Below are positions 52,801 to 64,000 of a DNA stretch of 64,000 nucleotides, piece after piece. The notes below the pieces were generated by a model, which was not told where the DNA came from, did not search any database, and saw only the letters and a list, made by a program, of their open reading frames with translations. The stretch covers positions 11,853,380 through 11,917,379 of the forward strand of contig NC_029529.1 in assembly GCF_001577835.2 (NCBI RefSeq), in the 5' to 3' direction. A program made the position numbers and the translations under genes. This stretch comes from Coturnix japonica (Eukaryota; Chordata; Aves; Galliformes; Phasianidae). Within the stretch, counting starts at the first letter, position 1; every line of letters begins with the position of its first letter.

Positions 52801-55800
52801 TTGAGGCCAACTGGAGAAAACCCCAGCAGCACCAGCCCTAGTGACCCACCCTGCCCTAATGGTGGCGACAAACACAGTGCTACAGAGAACACAGCTCTGC
52901 CCAGGGAAGAGGGGCAGGATCCAGCTGTGGTACCCCTGGTGCAGGAGATGATAGCACAGGGTATGTCAGATGGGACCCAGCCCTGGCAGGAGAAGTGCCA
53001 CTGAGCATCACCCAGGTGTTCTGCAAAGCCTCACCTGGCACCTCCAGTGGTGACTGGTGCTGAGCATCCAGCAGCTCCACGTACTGCTCTGCCAGCTTCT
53101 GCGGCAGCCCTGAGGCAGCAGGGACAGAGAAAGGCACGATGGTCTGGCCATAGGCCTCCAGTGTCAGCCTCAGCATGGAAGAGTCCCTGGGCCCTGGGAA
53201 GGTCTTGGCCACGATGAGGGCGAAGGCGGTGAAGATGAGAGGCACGAGGAACTGCGCCGCCACCATCTTCCAGTTGCGCCAGCTGTACATGGCTCGCTTC
53301 ATGAACATGGCGTAGAACTGCTGGCAGCACAGGTAGAACTGGGAGGGGAGAAGTCAGGTCAGTGCTACCATGAGCAGCCATCGTCCTGTGTGGCTCCTGG
53401 AGGACGTGGCTCCAAAGCCCCCTCCCTGTCCTCTTCCATCAGCCTGCCCCACCACCTGCTTGCAGCAAGGCAGGTCAGCTCAGCACTGGAGGTTCACAAA
53501 TGGGGTTGGTGCAGCACAGCTACATGCCAAAGCAGCCAGGCTGAAACACCCAGCCCATGCAAGCAAGCACCCTCTTTGCTTTTTAAACCAAAAAGACCTT
53601 TCTCTCTTTCTGGTTGTAGATATGCCCTTGAGAAGGACAAGGCAACTTATCACAGGCGTGTAGGCAGCAGGCCATGAAAGGCCCAGCGAGGGAGGGGAGG
53701 CTGTTTTTCTCATCTCCCTGCTGGAAGCGCCAAGGGATTTAGCAATAGCGGGTGATAAATGAGCAGGAATCATCTGAATATCTTCAAAACAAGGCATCTC
53801 TACAGAGTGAAGGATTAACATAAAAAGGACAGCAGAAACTCACCCCAAGAAACTCTTAAAACAATGTGCACTGAAGTTTCACAGTTCAATCCTACACTCA
53901 CAACTTCCAAATTACACAGGGTCAGACTGGCCACAGGCAGGTTCTGTCCAGCAAAACCAGTGCAGAGGTCCCAGAGGTGCCATTCCTGCGGCACTGACAC
54001 CCCACACTCACCCCGGTGTTGAGCTTGATGCTGGAGCAGTCCTCTGTGATGAGTGCCCCACTGTCATCTGTCATGTCTGTCATCCCACTCAGGCTGCTGG
54101 AGTCATCCATGGCCCAGTCGTTGGAGCGTCGCTCGTGCTGGTACTGCAGAGCAGGCAGCTGGATGGCCTGGATGTCCATGCTGGAGTCCACCAGCTTCCC
54201 AACCCTGCGCCAGGGGTTGGGAAAACTCATGTTTGTTTTTGCAGGGAAAAGTCAGAAGAGCAGCTTACTTGGACTTCATGTTTCCAGCCCAGACTGTGCC
54301 CATACTTGGGGAGCTGTGTTGGACACTGCTGACAGTGATATACACAGGAACTGTGCCATAGGACAGCTGATGGAAAGTCCCAGCACCACTCACAGACCCC
54401 AGCCCACACTGCCCTGGCCCCAGGCCCGAACCCCTCAGGAAATCTCTTGCAGAAGATGACTAAAGCACACAGGTTGTGCTGCCAGCCCTGAAGGCATCCT
54501 GAGCACCGCTTCCAAGGACTGACCCTGAGATGGAGGATCCAGCTCCTCCCCACATACACACTGCTCCTCCCACCAGCTGAACCACAGCCCAGGTCCCTGC
54601 TGCCATCCAGCCCTGTCAGCCCCTCACCTCAGAAACACTTCCTCCATGGTGGTGACTGAAGCCCCATAGCTGGCGATGCCCAGCTCCTCCCGTTTCAGCT
54701 CCAGCTCTGTGAACAGGGCCTCAAACCTGCAGGGACAAGTGAGGTGTCAGGTTTTACTGCTCTCATTAGACCAGCCCCACCAGGCAGAGATCCACAGCTT
54801 GGGACACCTTCCAAGATATGAAGAGCAGCTCCTATTCCCAGCTAGCCCACGATTATAGCAGCTGGTCCCTGGTGTGTGTAGGGGGATCCACGCATGGAGT
54901 GAGGGCAGACGATGCTGTTACCTGTGAGTGCTCTCTTTGGGCAGTATGAAGGACAGCTCTGCCCCGGCATTGCTCTCCATGGTGGCGTTGGGCACGTAGT
55001 GACAGATGAGGCGGGAGATCTCCCCCAGGTTACAGTACGGCTCCTTCACCATCACCATGTGGTACCCTGCCCCTGGGAAGGGGGGGGAAAGGAGTGTAAA
55101 TCACAGCACAGCCTGGGCCAGCCATGGCTCTGTGGTGCAGGAGGCACAGAGGGGCTGCTGAGCACCACAGAGCCTTGCTGGCTTTGCATGGGCTGCAGGT
55201 TCCCTGCAAAAGCCAGTGAGAAGGGCTGAGGGCAGGTACAAAGCAAAGCCTTTTGCAGCACCAGCCAGCTCTGAGCAACTAGCTATGTGGCTGTGAGGAG
55301 TGAGCGTGGGCTCCAGCCTCCAAGCAGGCACAACAGCATGAAGGGGAGGGCAGGAACACAAACTCTAGCACAGCCTGCCTGTGCTTTCCTTACCATATTT
55401 ACGTTTGAGGAAGAGGGAAGAGCCACAGCACTGCAGCTCGCCTTTGGCCATGATAGCTATGCGGTCCCCCAGCAAGTCGGCCTCATCCATGAAGTGTGTG
55501 GTCAGCAGGATGGTGCGGTTGCTCCTCTGCTGCTGGAGGAGATCCCAGGTGGCCCTGCGAGAAGCTGGATCCATCCCTGACGTTGGCTCATCCAGCATCA
55601 CCACCTGCACATCAGAGGTGGGCACAGGTCAAGAGAGGCACAGCGGTGCCAGAGGGGGTAACCCTGGATCCAGGAGCCCTGAGCTCCTGATGTACATGCA
55701 CTGGTCTTGTCTGGGGGAGTATCCAGGCAGCACAGCTGCAGCTGGAGCTTTGGGGAAATAGATCTCAGAGCTGTCCCCTCTCAAGACAGTGCTCTTGCCT

Positions 55801-58800
55801 CCTCCTTGCTGCCACTGCATCCCCACAGCAGGCAAGGGGCAACCTCAGAGACAAGAGCCCACGTTGGCCCCAGTGAGAAAGATTCTCAGTGAACCCCACA
55901 ACAGCCACTTACCTTGGAGTCCCCAATGAGGGCGATGCCAATGGACAGTTTGCGCTTCATGCCACCAGAGAGAGCCTTGGTCAGCGAGCGCCGCTTGTCC
56001 TCCAGGTTGAGGATCCGCAGGATATGGTTGATCTCCTCGGGACACTTGGAGGCTGGGTATCCCTTCAGCTGCCACACAAGGGAAGGATGTTAAGTACACT
56101 CACAGTGGCAAGCATCCCCAGCAAATACCCTTCCCATTTCATCCGCCACTGGCTGCTGAACTCCACTACAGCCCCCACCCCACACCCTCCTGCATCCAGA
56201 CAGGAAAGGCAAGGCAGTACAGAGATGGCCTCTGCCCACCCTCTGGGCATCACCCCCAGCCTGTATGATGACAGAGCAGTGCATGATGCCATGCAGTGAG
56301 CCCCACATTGCCCACCCACCCACCCACCAGCTTTGCATGCAGTGCCAGGCAGTGCCCCCAGCACCAGGCTCACCCCTGCATAGAAGTGGAGGTGCTCCTC
56401 CACCGTCATGTTGTCGAAGAGCACATCGTGCTGCGGACACAGCCCCAGGCTCCGGCGGATCAGAACCATGTCCTGCGAGATCTCGTAGCCATTGATGTAC
56501 GCCTGCCCACTCGTTGGGGAGTACAGACCTGGGAGGAGCAACCCATGAGCTTGTGCTGCTCCACCAGGCAGGCTGGGGCAGCCAGCCAGGACTCAGAGCA
56601 GTCAGACTGCCTGTGACCTGTGCAGGCCCTGTCCCAGTGGACAGCCTGGAGTTGACCCCTCAGCTCCCTCCATGTCCCTAGGCAGCAACACAGCTCCAAA
56701 AACTCCACCATCCCCATCTGACAGCTCAATGAGCCCAGGGTGCACCAGGGAACAACAAAACCCTTCCCTAGTGTGAGAGATGAGGCACAGCACTGCTCCC
56801 ACAGGAATGCCACTGGCCCTGCCTGCAGGACCCCAGCAGCTGCCCCTGCCACATGCCAACCCCACCAGCAGGACGCAGCTCGTACCTGTGAGCATGGACA
56901 GAGTGGTGGTCTTCCCAGCACCGTTGTGTCCCAGCAGGACGGTGATCTGCCCTTCATACATGTTAACCGTCAAGTCCTTCACTGCCTCTTTGGTCTTGTT
57001 TCCCACTTTGAAGACCTGTAGAGATCACATTAACAAGTTGATGCTGTATTCACAGCGAGTGCTGTGAGATCTGCTCCCTCTGCACCTCCAGGCAGTGCAC
57101 GGTCATGATAATCTCTGGGGTTGGCATTAGACCGCAGTGTCCAGCAGGCTCAGTACAGACATCACCCCCTTGTGGGTACTGAAGTTCAGCCCACAGCTAA
57201 AAGATGCTAGCACTGGGGAAGGCCCCTACCCACACTACAGCATGAGGAGCAGAGGGCAGCAAATGGTGGGGAAGCTCCCTGCAGGTGGCACCAGTGCAGT
57301 GAGCAGCACCGCTGTGTGGGTGAGCACAAATACCTTGGAAAGGTGTTTGATTTTGATCCCCGACACGAGGTCAGCAGGCTCCTCCTCAATGTATTGGCTC
57401 TTCAGGGCCTTCTCAGGGTCCTCCTCCTCCTCCTTCTCTTTTCCAATGACAGTCCTGGGTTGTCCACACCAGTACGAAGGCTGACACGAGAAGACAGACA
57501 GACCCTCAGGCATGGGCCTGCACCAACCCATTCCCTACTGCTCTCACACAGGAGCCTCCCTGCAAGGCTGCTTTTCCTGGCCCATCAGATGCTGGGCAGT
57601 GCAGGCAGAGCAATCAGAGGACAGAGCTGGGAGAAGAAGCTAATGCTTTTCTCTCATGTTGGGGGCATGGAGGCACTGGTAGCAATGCCATGCATGTGAA
57701 GAAGTGTCAGGACAAAGATTTAAAGCCAAGAAGACCTGCAAGGCATACTTCATAGTCAAAAGCTTGCCTGCATCATCCTTTAATGAGGATGCATAGCAGG
57801 TACATCAATTTTGGAAGCTAACAGTGCCGCTGTTTCACTTCAGTCTGATCTGCTGCATAGGCAAAAAGCAGGGAACATCACCAAAACACGCCACAAACCC
57901 TGCTGGGAGGGGTGTGTAAGCAGTGCTCACCGTCAGGAAGAAGTACCAGGGCTGCGGCACGCCGTACTCTCCTGGGAAAACAGCCTCCACGTACCAGGCC
58001 ACCAGGCCATAGAGCACCGAGTCCAGGAGCAGCATCCCCAGGACTTGTGCCAAGGTGAAGTTGTCATCCACGCTGACAGGTTTCATGAGGTCCCTCCATT
58101 GAATGCCAGTCCCTGCAGGGAAACAAGATACTGCTCACCTCTGCTGAGGGTGCTCATCCATCCCCAAGCGGATGGAGCAGAGCACTGTGCATTCCCTGAG
58201 CTATAAGATAGCACCCCCTGCTCCGTGATGAAAGGCACACACATGGCCCCACAACATCCATTTCATACATGTAGAGAAAAAAAAGGAGCAGAAGCGTACT
58301 AAAATCTCAAGATTCTCATTCCATTCCTTGCACAGCTTTCATCACACCCCCTGCAACTGCCCTGGGAGAAACCATCTCATCTGCAGTCACTGCCCCTCCA
58401 TCCCTGCAGGCCCCTGTCAGGCCCTCTGCAAAAACATTGCCTCTATTGGAGCAAACAGCAAATTCTTATTGGCACAGAAATTAAAGAAAAACAACAACAA
58501 AACAAAAAACCAACATGAACATTGGAAAGGAGGAAATGCAATTAATTAGCATCCTTTAGAAGAAAATTCACTTTGCCATCAAAGCGACTGGCAATAGCCC
58601 AGACACCATTTCATGTCTGCTAGATGCATGGGTTCAGCGGGGCAGAGCCCTGGTGCTGCTAAGAGCTGCAGAGCACCCAGCAATTGCCTCTCCTGCTCTT
58701 GCTCTGTCTCTGCCAAACTTCCTTCTGCCCCTCACACCACCCACCTGGATCCCCCCCCCGGGACAGAGGCTCTCATGCTCACCTTTTCCTTCAAACATGC

Positions 58801-61800
58801 CTATGAGCTGCGCTCCCATGGCCATGGCCACGTTGGAGATGAGGCAGGATGCCAGCTTCTGGCTGTGGGACATCAGGTCGTAGCGAGGTGAGATGAAGAA
58901 GTAGGGGATGTAGGAGAAGAAGTACAGGAAACCTCCAGCAGCAGCTGCAACATTTGCTGTGAGCACAGAGAAGAGAGGGAAGGAACTTTTGCTGGAGCCA
59001 GCCCTGATTTGGATGCACCACTGACCTCCCAGTATCCCCAGCACCCAAATTAATCCACAGTTTTATAGCACAGCTCCTGGGATGGCATGGTTGGCACACC
59101 CAGCCCAGCAAGGAGGCAGGCAGGGAGGACTCACCTCTGGAGAAGAAGGTGCTCACCATGAAGTTGAAGGAGATGGAGGAGATGGAGAAGATGGCGAGGA
59201 AGGTGAACACCAGTGTGGGGTCACTGCTGGTGAGCACAGCTCCTTGTTCGCTCACCTAGAGAGAAAAAGCAGCTACCTCTGCAGCTGGCAAAGCTGGCCA
59301 TGGCTGCAGGCACACAGGGGCATCCCTGGCCTGATGGCCTCCAAGGTTAAAGACAGATGTAGGGGCAGGTAGGAACACCCAGGCCCCCTTAGAACAGTCC
59401 AGAGGGAGGAAATAAGGGCTGTCCCCATGCAGGGTCTATGAGGACACTGTGCTCTGCACATGGACAGCCACCTTGTGCTTCCTGTGCCATGGGTGCACAG
59501 CAAGGGGAGCCCGAGTCCCCTGAGGATGTTGTGCTCAGCAGTGGGGACAGCTCCAGGCTCTGCGGCCTGAGTCACTGGTACAGACCCATCTGTGACAAAG
59601 GAGCCCTGTTGCCCTCATGCTCCATCAGCACAGAGCTTCTGGCCTAAGGAAACACACTCACCTTGACACAGAAGAGCACGGTGACAAAGAACACAGACAC
59701 CAGCAGGAAGAGGAAGAACATGAGGAACCAGGCGCTCCAGTGCAACCAGTTGCTGAGGCCCATCATGTGCATGTACTCCTGCAGGGAGGTCACACTGTCA
59801 CCCATGGCTGTACCCACACTTCCCAGGTGGGGGGGCGCAGGCACAGCATAGGGAGGTGGAGACTCTCATTGGAGCAGTACTCAGGGGCTGAGCTGAACCC
59901 AAAGCAGCAGCAGGAGGGGCTGGCAGGGCTGCAGGCAGTGGGACAGAGGGCAGGACAGCCTCACCCGGCTGCCGTGACCACCGCATCAACTGAGCTCCCC
60001 GCTGCCCACATACCACAGCACAAAAACACGGGGTTCTAAATTTAAAAGGCCAAAGCCCTGCTTCCTACACACTGAACTCCTGCACCAGCCAGAGCTACTC
60101 CTTGCCAAGCTGCCCTGCAACCCGCAGTTTGGCCAACTGCTCCTGGCAGCAGGATTAGCAACATTCCTCCAGGGCTTTGCTAACCCACTGCCAGCGTGCC
60201 TGCCCACCTCCATGCGCTGGATCCAAAGCCAACAGGGAGTCTGTCATTGCCTGGCTCATTTAAGGGGTGAGCAGCCAAGGTGCTCAGTGTGCAAAGTACC
60301 TGCAGCAACAGCAGTGAGAGCTGCTGGTCCCTGGCCGATCACCCCGGAGGTGAGCAGCACTGACAACATTACCTTCAGCTTCTTCTCCTTCTCATGCACG
60401 ACGGCACGGACAATGTTGAGCGAGGTGTAGGTGAAGCTGAGCATGAGCAGCAGCGGGAGCTGGTTCTGGATGGCGAGGACGAAGAGGTCGTTGACGTAGG
60501 ACGGGTAGGGGAAGCGCTGCACCACCACGGTGACGTTCTCCAGCAGGTTGGTGGCAGAGCTGTTGGCGTGATACTGCATGATGGCCCGATCCACGGCATG
60601 CTGCACGGCCAGGAAGCCCTCCCGGATGTAACCTGCAAGGCAACAACGCAGGGAATACAAACAGGCACGTGTTCCTGGGAAGCAGAGAACAGCACAGCCC
60701 CTTTGGAAGAGAGGCAGCTGTTATGGGAGGGACTTCTGGGGAAGAGGAGCAGGAAATGTACGAAGAGCTGGTAAGAAAAGCAAAACCAACATCACTATCA
60801 CAGCACAACCATCCCAGAGCACCTGAAATCTTCAGTAACCATCATTTAAAGGCAGCAGGAAACATCAAGATAAACTGCAACCTTTCAGCATGTTTTTGTT
60901 TTCCTTAGGACAGAGATTCCTGGTCATCATCAGTCACCATCACTGAGCTGAGCTCACGTGTGGTCCCTTTTGGGGATATATTTTGGTGAGGGAGAACACA
61001 GCCCATTAGTGGCACGTGTGGCTTTAATGTTTTGTGCATTAGGAAGCAGTGAAAGACTTTTTGCTTTTTAACTGCCATGTTTTGTTTGGGATTTCTGCCG
61101 CTTAAAACGAAGCCACAGATGAAGCTCCCAGAATTGAGAGCTGGGCTCGCCTGGAACCAGTGCCAGTTCCTGCAAGGCGCTGCTGCCTCCTGCTCAGCCT
61201 GAGGGTTGGCTTGCATTAAAGAGCTGTGCCCAAACCACAGAGCTGAAGTCTTTAAATAACATGAGAAATCCTGGATAGTTTGGACTCTTTTACCATCCAA
61301 AATGCACTCAAAACGAGAAGAGCAGCACCCCAACGCCTCCCAGCAGCCCTACCTGGTGTCCCACCATCTGCAAACTTGGCCTCACGGGGCCCGGGCAGCT
61401 GGAAGAGTGGGAAGAGGTAGCTGGTGTGCCAGTCCCGGTCCAGGTTGGGGTTCAGCCCCGTCTGCTCGCTCCGTGGTGCGTTCCTGGGGCTGTACTTGAA
61501 GCGCAGCTCATAGTCCACCTGACAGAACAACGACGGCTGCGTTAGACTGACCACAGAGACACAACCTGGGGTTCCATCCCCAGAGCAGCCACCGTGAGCT
61601 GCTGGGAGGGCCGCACTCAGCATCACGGCCCCACACTGCTCACCTGGAGGGGTAACGGGTCTGTGCTGTGGCTGAAGTGGTGTTTGAAGATGACAGCAGC
61701 CAACACGCTGCCCGAGCGGTTGTCCCGACGAACGTAGTCCTCAAACTCTCGCTCCGAGGAGAAACCCTGGGCTGTGGGGCAGGGAGCTGTGAGCAGGGTG

Positions 61801-63082
61801 TGCGTGGGCACAGAGCAACGCAGTGCTGTGCTCCCAGCTGCGATGCTGGGCAGGAGGGATGCAGCCCAGGCAGAGCTGGAAGGTCCCAAATGTGGGAGGT
61901 GGGGAGTCCTGCCATCCCCAGGGGCAGAACCATAGAGTCCTTAGAGCTGGAAGGGACCTTTAAAGGCCATCGAGTCCAACTCCCTGCAGAGCACATGGAC
62001 ACCACAGCTAGACTGGGATGACCAAGTCCTGATCGAGCCTGGCCTTGAAAATCTCCAGGGTTGGGGCAGCCACCACGTCATGGGACAGCATGTTCCCATG
62101 CCTCACACCCTCACTGCAAAAGACTTTTTCCTTATATGCAACCTAAATTTCCCCTCTTTAAGCTTGAAACCATATCCTCTTATTCTATCACCACAGACCC
62201 TGATAAAGTCTGTTCCCTTCTATCCTATAGTTCCCCTTTAGATACTGACAAGGGGCTCTCAGCCCTCACAGCCTTTTCTTCTCCATCTGCACATCCCCAG
62301 CTCTCAGCCTGTCCCACAGGAGAGCTGTTCTATCCGTTTTTGTGGCCCTCCTTTGGGCACACTCCAACAGCTCCATGCCCCTCCTGCACTGAGGACTCCC
62401 CATCTGGATGCAGTGCTCCAGGTGAGGTCTCACAGCTCAGAGCAGTGGAACAGATCCCCTCACTCACTCTGCTGCCCACACTACTCTGATGCAGCCCCAG
62501 GTACAGCTGGCTGTCCAGGCTGTGAGGGCACAGTGCTGGCTCGTACTGACCCACCAGCACCCCCAGGTCTCTTTCAGCAGGGCTGTGTTCCAACCCACCC
62601 ATTCCCAGGGTGAAAGACAGACTGATGAGGCATAAATGAGTCCCATTTGGATGCTCTTTTACCCAGACATTCCCTGTAAGACCAGGCTATTGGGCACAGC
62701 TCCATTTTGGGCACCTCAGCCCTCAGAGTGCTGCTGCTGCCCCAGACACCAAAAGCATCACAACCCCTGAGCATCTCCACACAGTGCTGAGATGAACACA
62801 CACCCAGCCCTGCTCACCTCGGATGCTGATGGGCAAAGCTCTCTCCACCGCCCTGGCGATGCTCTGCACAGCATTGCTGTTGGAGGGGACGTACGCCAGC
62901 TCCCAGGGGTTGCTGGGGTGCCGGCGGTAGAAGAAGCCTGGCAGGTCATCCACGGACAGGGACGGGTAGATGGTGGCATTGGGGTGGCTGACGGAGTGCA
63001 CCCGGTGCCGCAGTGCAATCAGGATGGCAGCAAACAGCAGCGGCAGGCAGATTTCTATGATGGTGACCAAAATCTGACGTTT
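47706..63082 (-). CDS. ABCA3: ABCA3, lamellar-body lipid exporter (29 exons; only the first coding exon is missing)
   Basis: Coding exons, 5' to 3' on the minus strand: 63082-62818, 61771-61644, 61518-61353, 60632-60373, 59778-59662, 59255-59135, 58956-58783, 58112-57931, 57480-57334, 57015-56886, 56528-56374, 56068-55913, 55604-55394, 55066-54922, 54726-54628, 54204-54012, 53338-53035, 52750-52477, 52008-51804, 51700-51481, 51263-51105, 50493-50321, 50135-50001, 49881-49687, 49109-48922, 48824-48654, 48556-48369, 48284-48211, 47837-47706. All phases agree; the sum is 5067 bp. With the ~18-residue first exon of the family this gives ~1706 aa, against 1704 in human. The visible start is [20 protein letters not shown]. 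Full ABC transporter layout: TMD1, NBD1, TMD2, NBD2. ABCA3 pumps phosphatidylcholine and phosphatidylglycerol into lamellar bodies of type II pneumocytes to make surfactant. Luminal N-glycosylation sequons are present (NAT, NSS, NVT, NHT, NAS, NIT). It is intact, with no frame break. Assignment to ABCA3 rather than other ABCA members rests on motif-by-motif recall. Confidence 0.96.
49110..54921 (-). other. ABCA3 TMD2-region introns
   Basis: Introns over 300 bp in this part include 49110-49686, 50494-51104, 52009-52476 and 53339-54011, all with GT-AG ends in ABCA3 sense. No repeat family or additional gene could be recognised. Confidence 0.6.
55394..57015 (-). other. ABCA3: ABCA3 nucleotide-binding domain 1
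   Basis: It is encoded by four exons (57015-56886, 56528-56374, 56068-55913, 55604-55394). Walker A is [10 protein letters not shown] at about residue 567. The Q-loop region reads [19 protein letters not shown]. The signature is [19 protein letters not shown] and Walker B is [13 protein letters not shown], with the H-loop in [16 protein letters not shown]. All catalytic residues are present, so this half-site should bind and hydrolyse ATP. Confidence 0.93.
57481..62817 (-). other. ABCA3 TMD1-region introns
   Basis: The introns between the exons encoding the first transmembrane half all have GT-AG ends on the minus strand. The larger ones are 58113-58782, 59256-59661, 59779-60372, 60633-61352 and 61772-62817. 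Only the last contains a clear mobile element (CR1, listed separately). An A/C-rich patch lies near 58485-58515. I see no embedded RNA gene or exon on either strand. Confidence 0.65.
61930..62605 (-). mobile_element. CR1 LINE fragment (~675 bp), reverse in plus-strand terms, sense to ABCA3
   Basis: This is the longest CR1 piece in the window. It starts at the reverse terminus (CATAGAGTCCTTAGAGCTGG, AAGGGACCTTTAAAGGCCAT). It continues through CTCCAGGGTTGGGGCAGCCA, the ACTGACAAGGGGCTCTCAGC block, TTTGGGCACACTCCAACAGC and CACCCCCAGGTCTCTTTC. It is 5' truncated. It lies in the intron between the first two ABCA3 exons of the window and is in the same orientation as ABCA3. Confidence 0.88.
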
Positions 63083-64000
63083 CTGAGGCAAAACGGGAGG
63101 GAAGGGTGGAAATAAACATCAGAGGTGGAAGAAGGGAAAGGAGATCCCCAAAACCACTGCACACCTCGGAACACTTCTTGAATCTGAAGCTCAGTGGGGG
63201 GCAGCCACACAGCAGCTCCCTTCCAACCCAACTATTCTGTGACTCCATGGCTGTGTCCCACTGCTCAGCCCCCACCACCCCCAGGAGCTGCCTCCCAGAC
63301 CCTGCAAGCTTCCCACTATCTGCTCTACTGCTCGGCCCATGTGGTAACTAGCATTTTAAGTGGGCTTCAAATGGCTTTGCCAGCATGGCTGCTGGCAGGT
63401 AGCAGTGCACTGCTCTGGGAGCTCAGCCCTGTGCAGGATGGTGTGGGGGATGGAGGTGACTGCCATAACACACCCCTCTGTGGGCAGCGGGGCACAGCCC
63501 AGCCCTAAGCCCAGTTGGCCCAAACACCAGAGGGCAAATGAGACACCGGGTGGAGCTGCCCGCACCCCAGGCAATACACCTCGCCCAACCTCAATCACTG
63601 CAGCTGCAGCTCCTGATGTGCCCACGGCCAGTGAGCCTCAGTGGGAACCTGGCACCATGTGTGCTGGCAGAAGCAGCAATGCCAAGTGCTCCTGCTCAGA
63701 CAACAGCAAGGGGCACCGCAGCCTGTCTGCCACAGCTGGGACAAGTCGGGCATGAGAGACACAAGCAGCACCAAAGGGTTTATCTTCCCAACTCAGCCAC
63801 CTCAGCTGCTTGCTGCCTCTCCTCCCTGCCTCCACTCCAAAGCTCCAAGGCAGCTCCTTCAGATCTGCAAACACCAACTGGAGCTGCACGTTGGGCCACA
63901 ACCTCACAGGTTCTTTGCAGAGTGGAGAAAGGTTTTATTTTTTTCAGATGGGAGGAAATCAATGAGCAAAATGGGCATATCCAGCTCCTCACCCAGCACC
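63083..64000 (-). other. ABCA3 intron 1 (5' end outside the window)
   Basis: This lies upstream of the first visible ABCA3 exon in gene sense. The family's first coding exon (about 18 residues, MAVLRQLALLLWKNYTLQ in human as I recall) is not found here on the minus strand, so it must lie to the right. A short CR1 tail is present at 63208-63250. Nothing else is recognised. Confidence 0.65.
63208..63250 (+). mobile_element. CR1 3'-tail remnant, forward orientation
   Basis: CCTTCCAACCCAACTATTCT followed by GTGACTCCATGG corresponds to the CR1 3' end (CCTTCCAACCCAAACYATTCT, then GTGATTCTATG). Only about 40 bp remains. Confidence 0.6.

Overview
This is a gene-dense, GC-variable vertebrate window that looks avian. 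It holds several CR1 LINE fragments, compact introns, and a gene set that on the human side belongs to 16p13.3. A galliform such as chicken would fit, but the species call is an inference from CR1 content and synteny, not from a database match. All gene models were read by hand from GT-AG splice sites and reading-frame phase.

Layout, left to right. (1) The 3' half of PIGQ, plus strand, seven coding exons from 1611 to 11254; PIGQ is an ER membrane subunit of the first GPI-anchor glycosyltransferase. (2) About 4.2 kb without a recognisable gene, then a CpG-island promoter and complete RAB40C (plus, ATG 16093, stop 33210, 281 aa), a Rab-like GTPase with a SOCS box. Its first intron is about 10.4 kb and its 3'UTR about 2.5 kb. 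(3) Complete WFIKKN1 (plus, two exons, 37959-40351, 556 aa), a secreted multidomain inhibitor of the GDF8/GDF11 axis. (4) A tRNA-Gly(CCC) gene on the minus strand, 41720-41790. (5) Complete MCRIP2/FAM195A (plus, five exons, 42407-44937, 143 aa) behind a strong CpG island. (6) Nearly all of ABCA3 on the minus strand (29 coding exons, 63082 down to 47706, 1688 codons plus stop). Only its first short coding exon lies beyond the right edge. ABCA3 is the lamellar-body phospholipid exporter needed for lung surfactant.

PIGQ, RAB40C, WFIKKN1, the tRNA-Gly and MCRIP2 keep the order I recall for human 16p13.3. METTL26, which I recall between WFIKKN1 and MCRIP2 in human, is not visible. ABCA3 lies directly tail-to-tail with MCRIP2, whereas in human it is far away, so an arrangement breakpoint lies at about 45.4-45.8 kb. 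The genes are unrelated in function; there is no operon-like logic.

I found no convincing undescribed biological system. The observations most worth a second look are a CR1 LINE that appears to supply the 3' splice site of a PIGQ exon, a glutamine at the P1 position of the second Kunitz domain of WFIKKN1, the tRNA synteny with the missing METTL26, and several unusual simple-sequence or structure-prone tracts: a C28 run, a 12-bp perfect hairpin, a T22/A-rich pair in the MCRIP2 3'UTR, and a G-quadruplex motif in the RAB40C 3'UTR.
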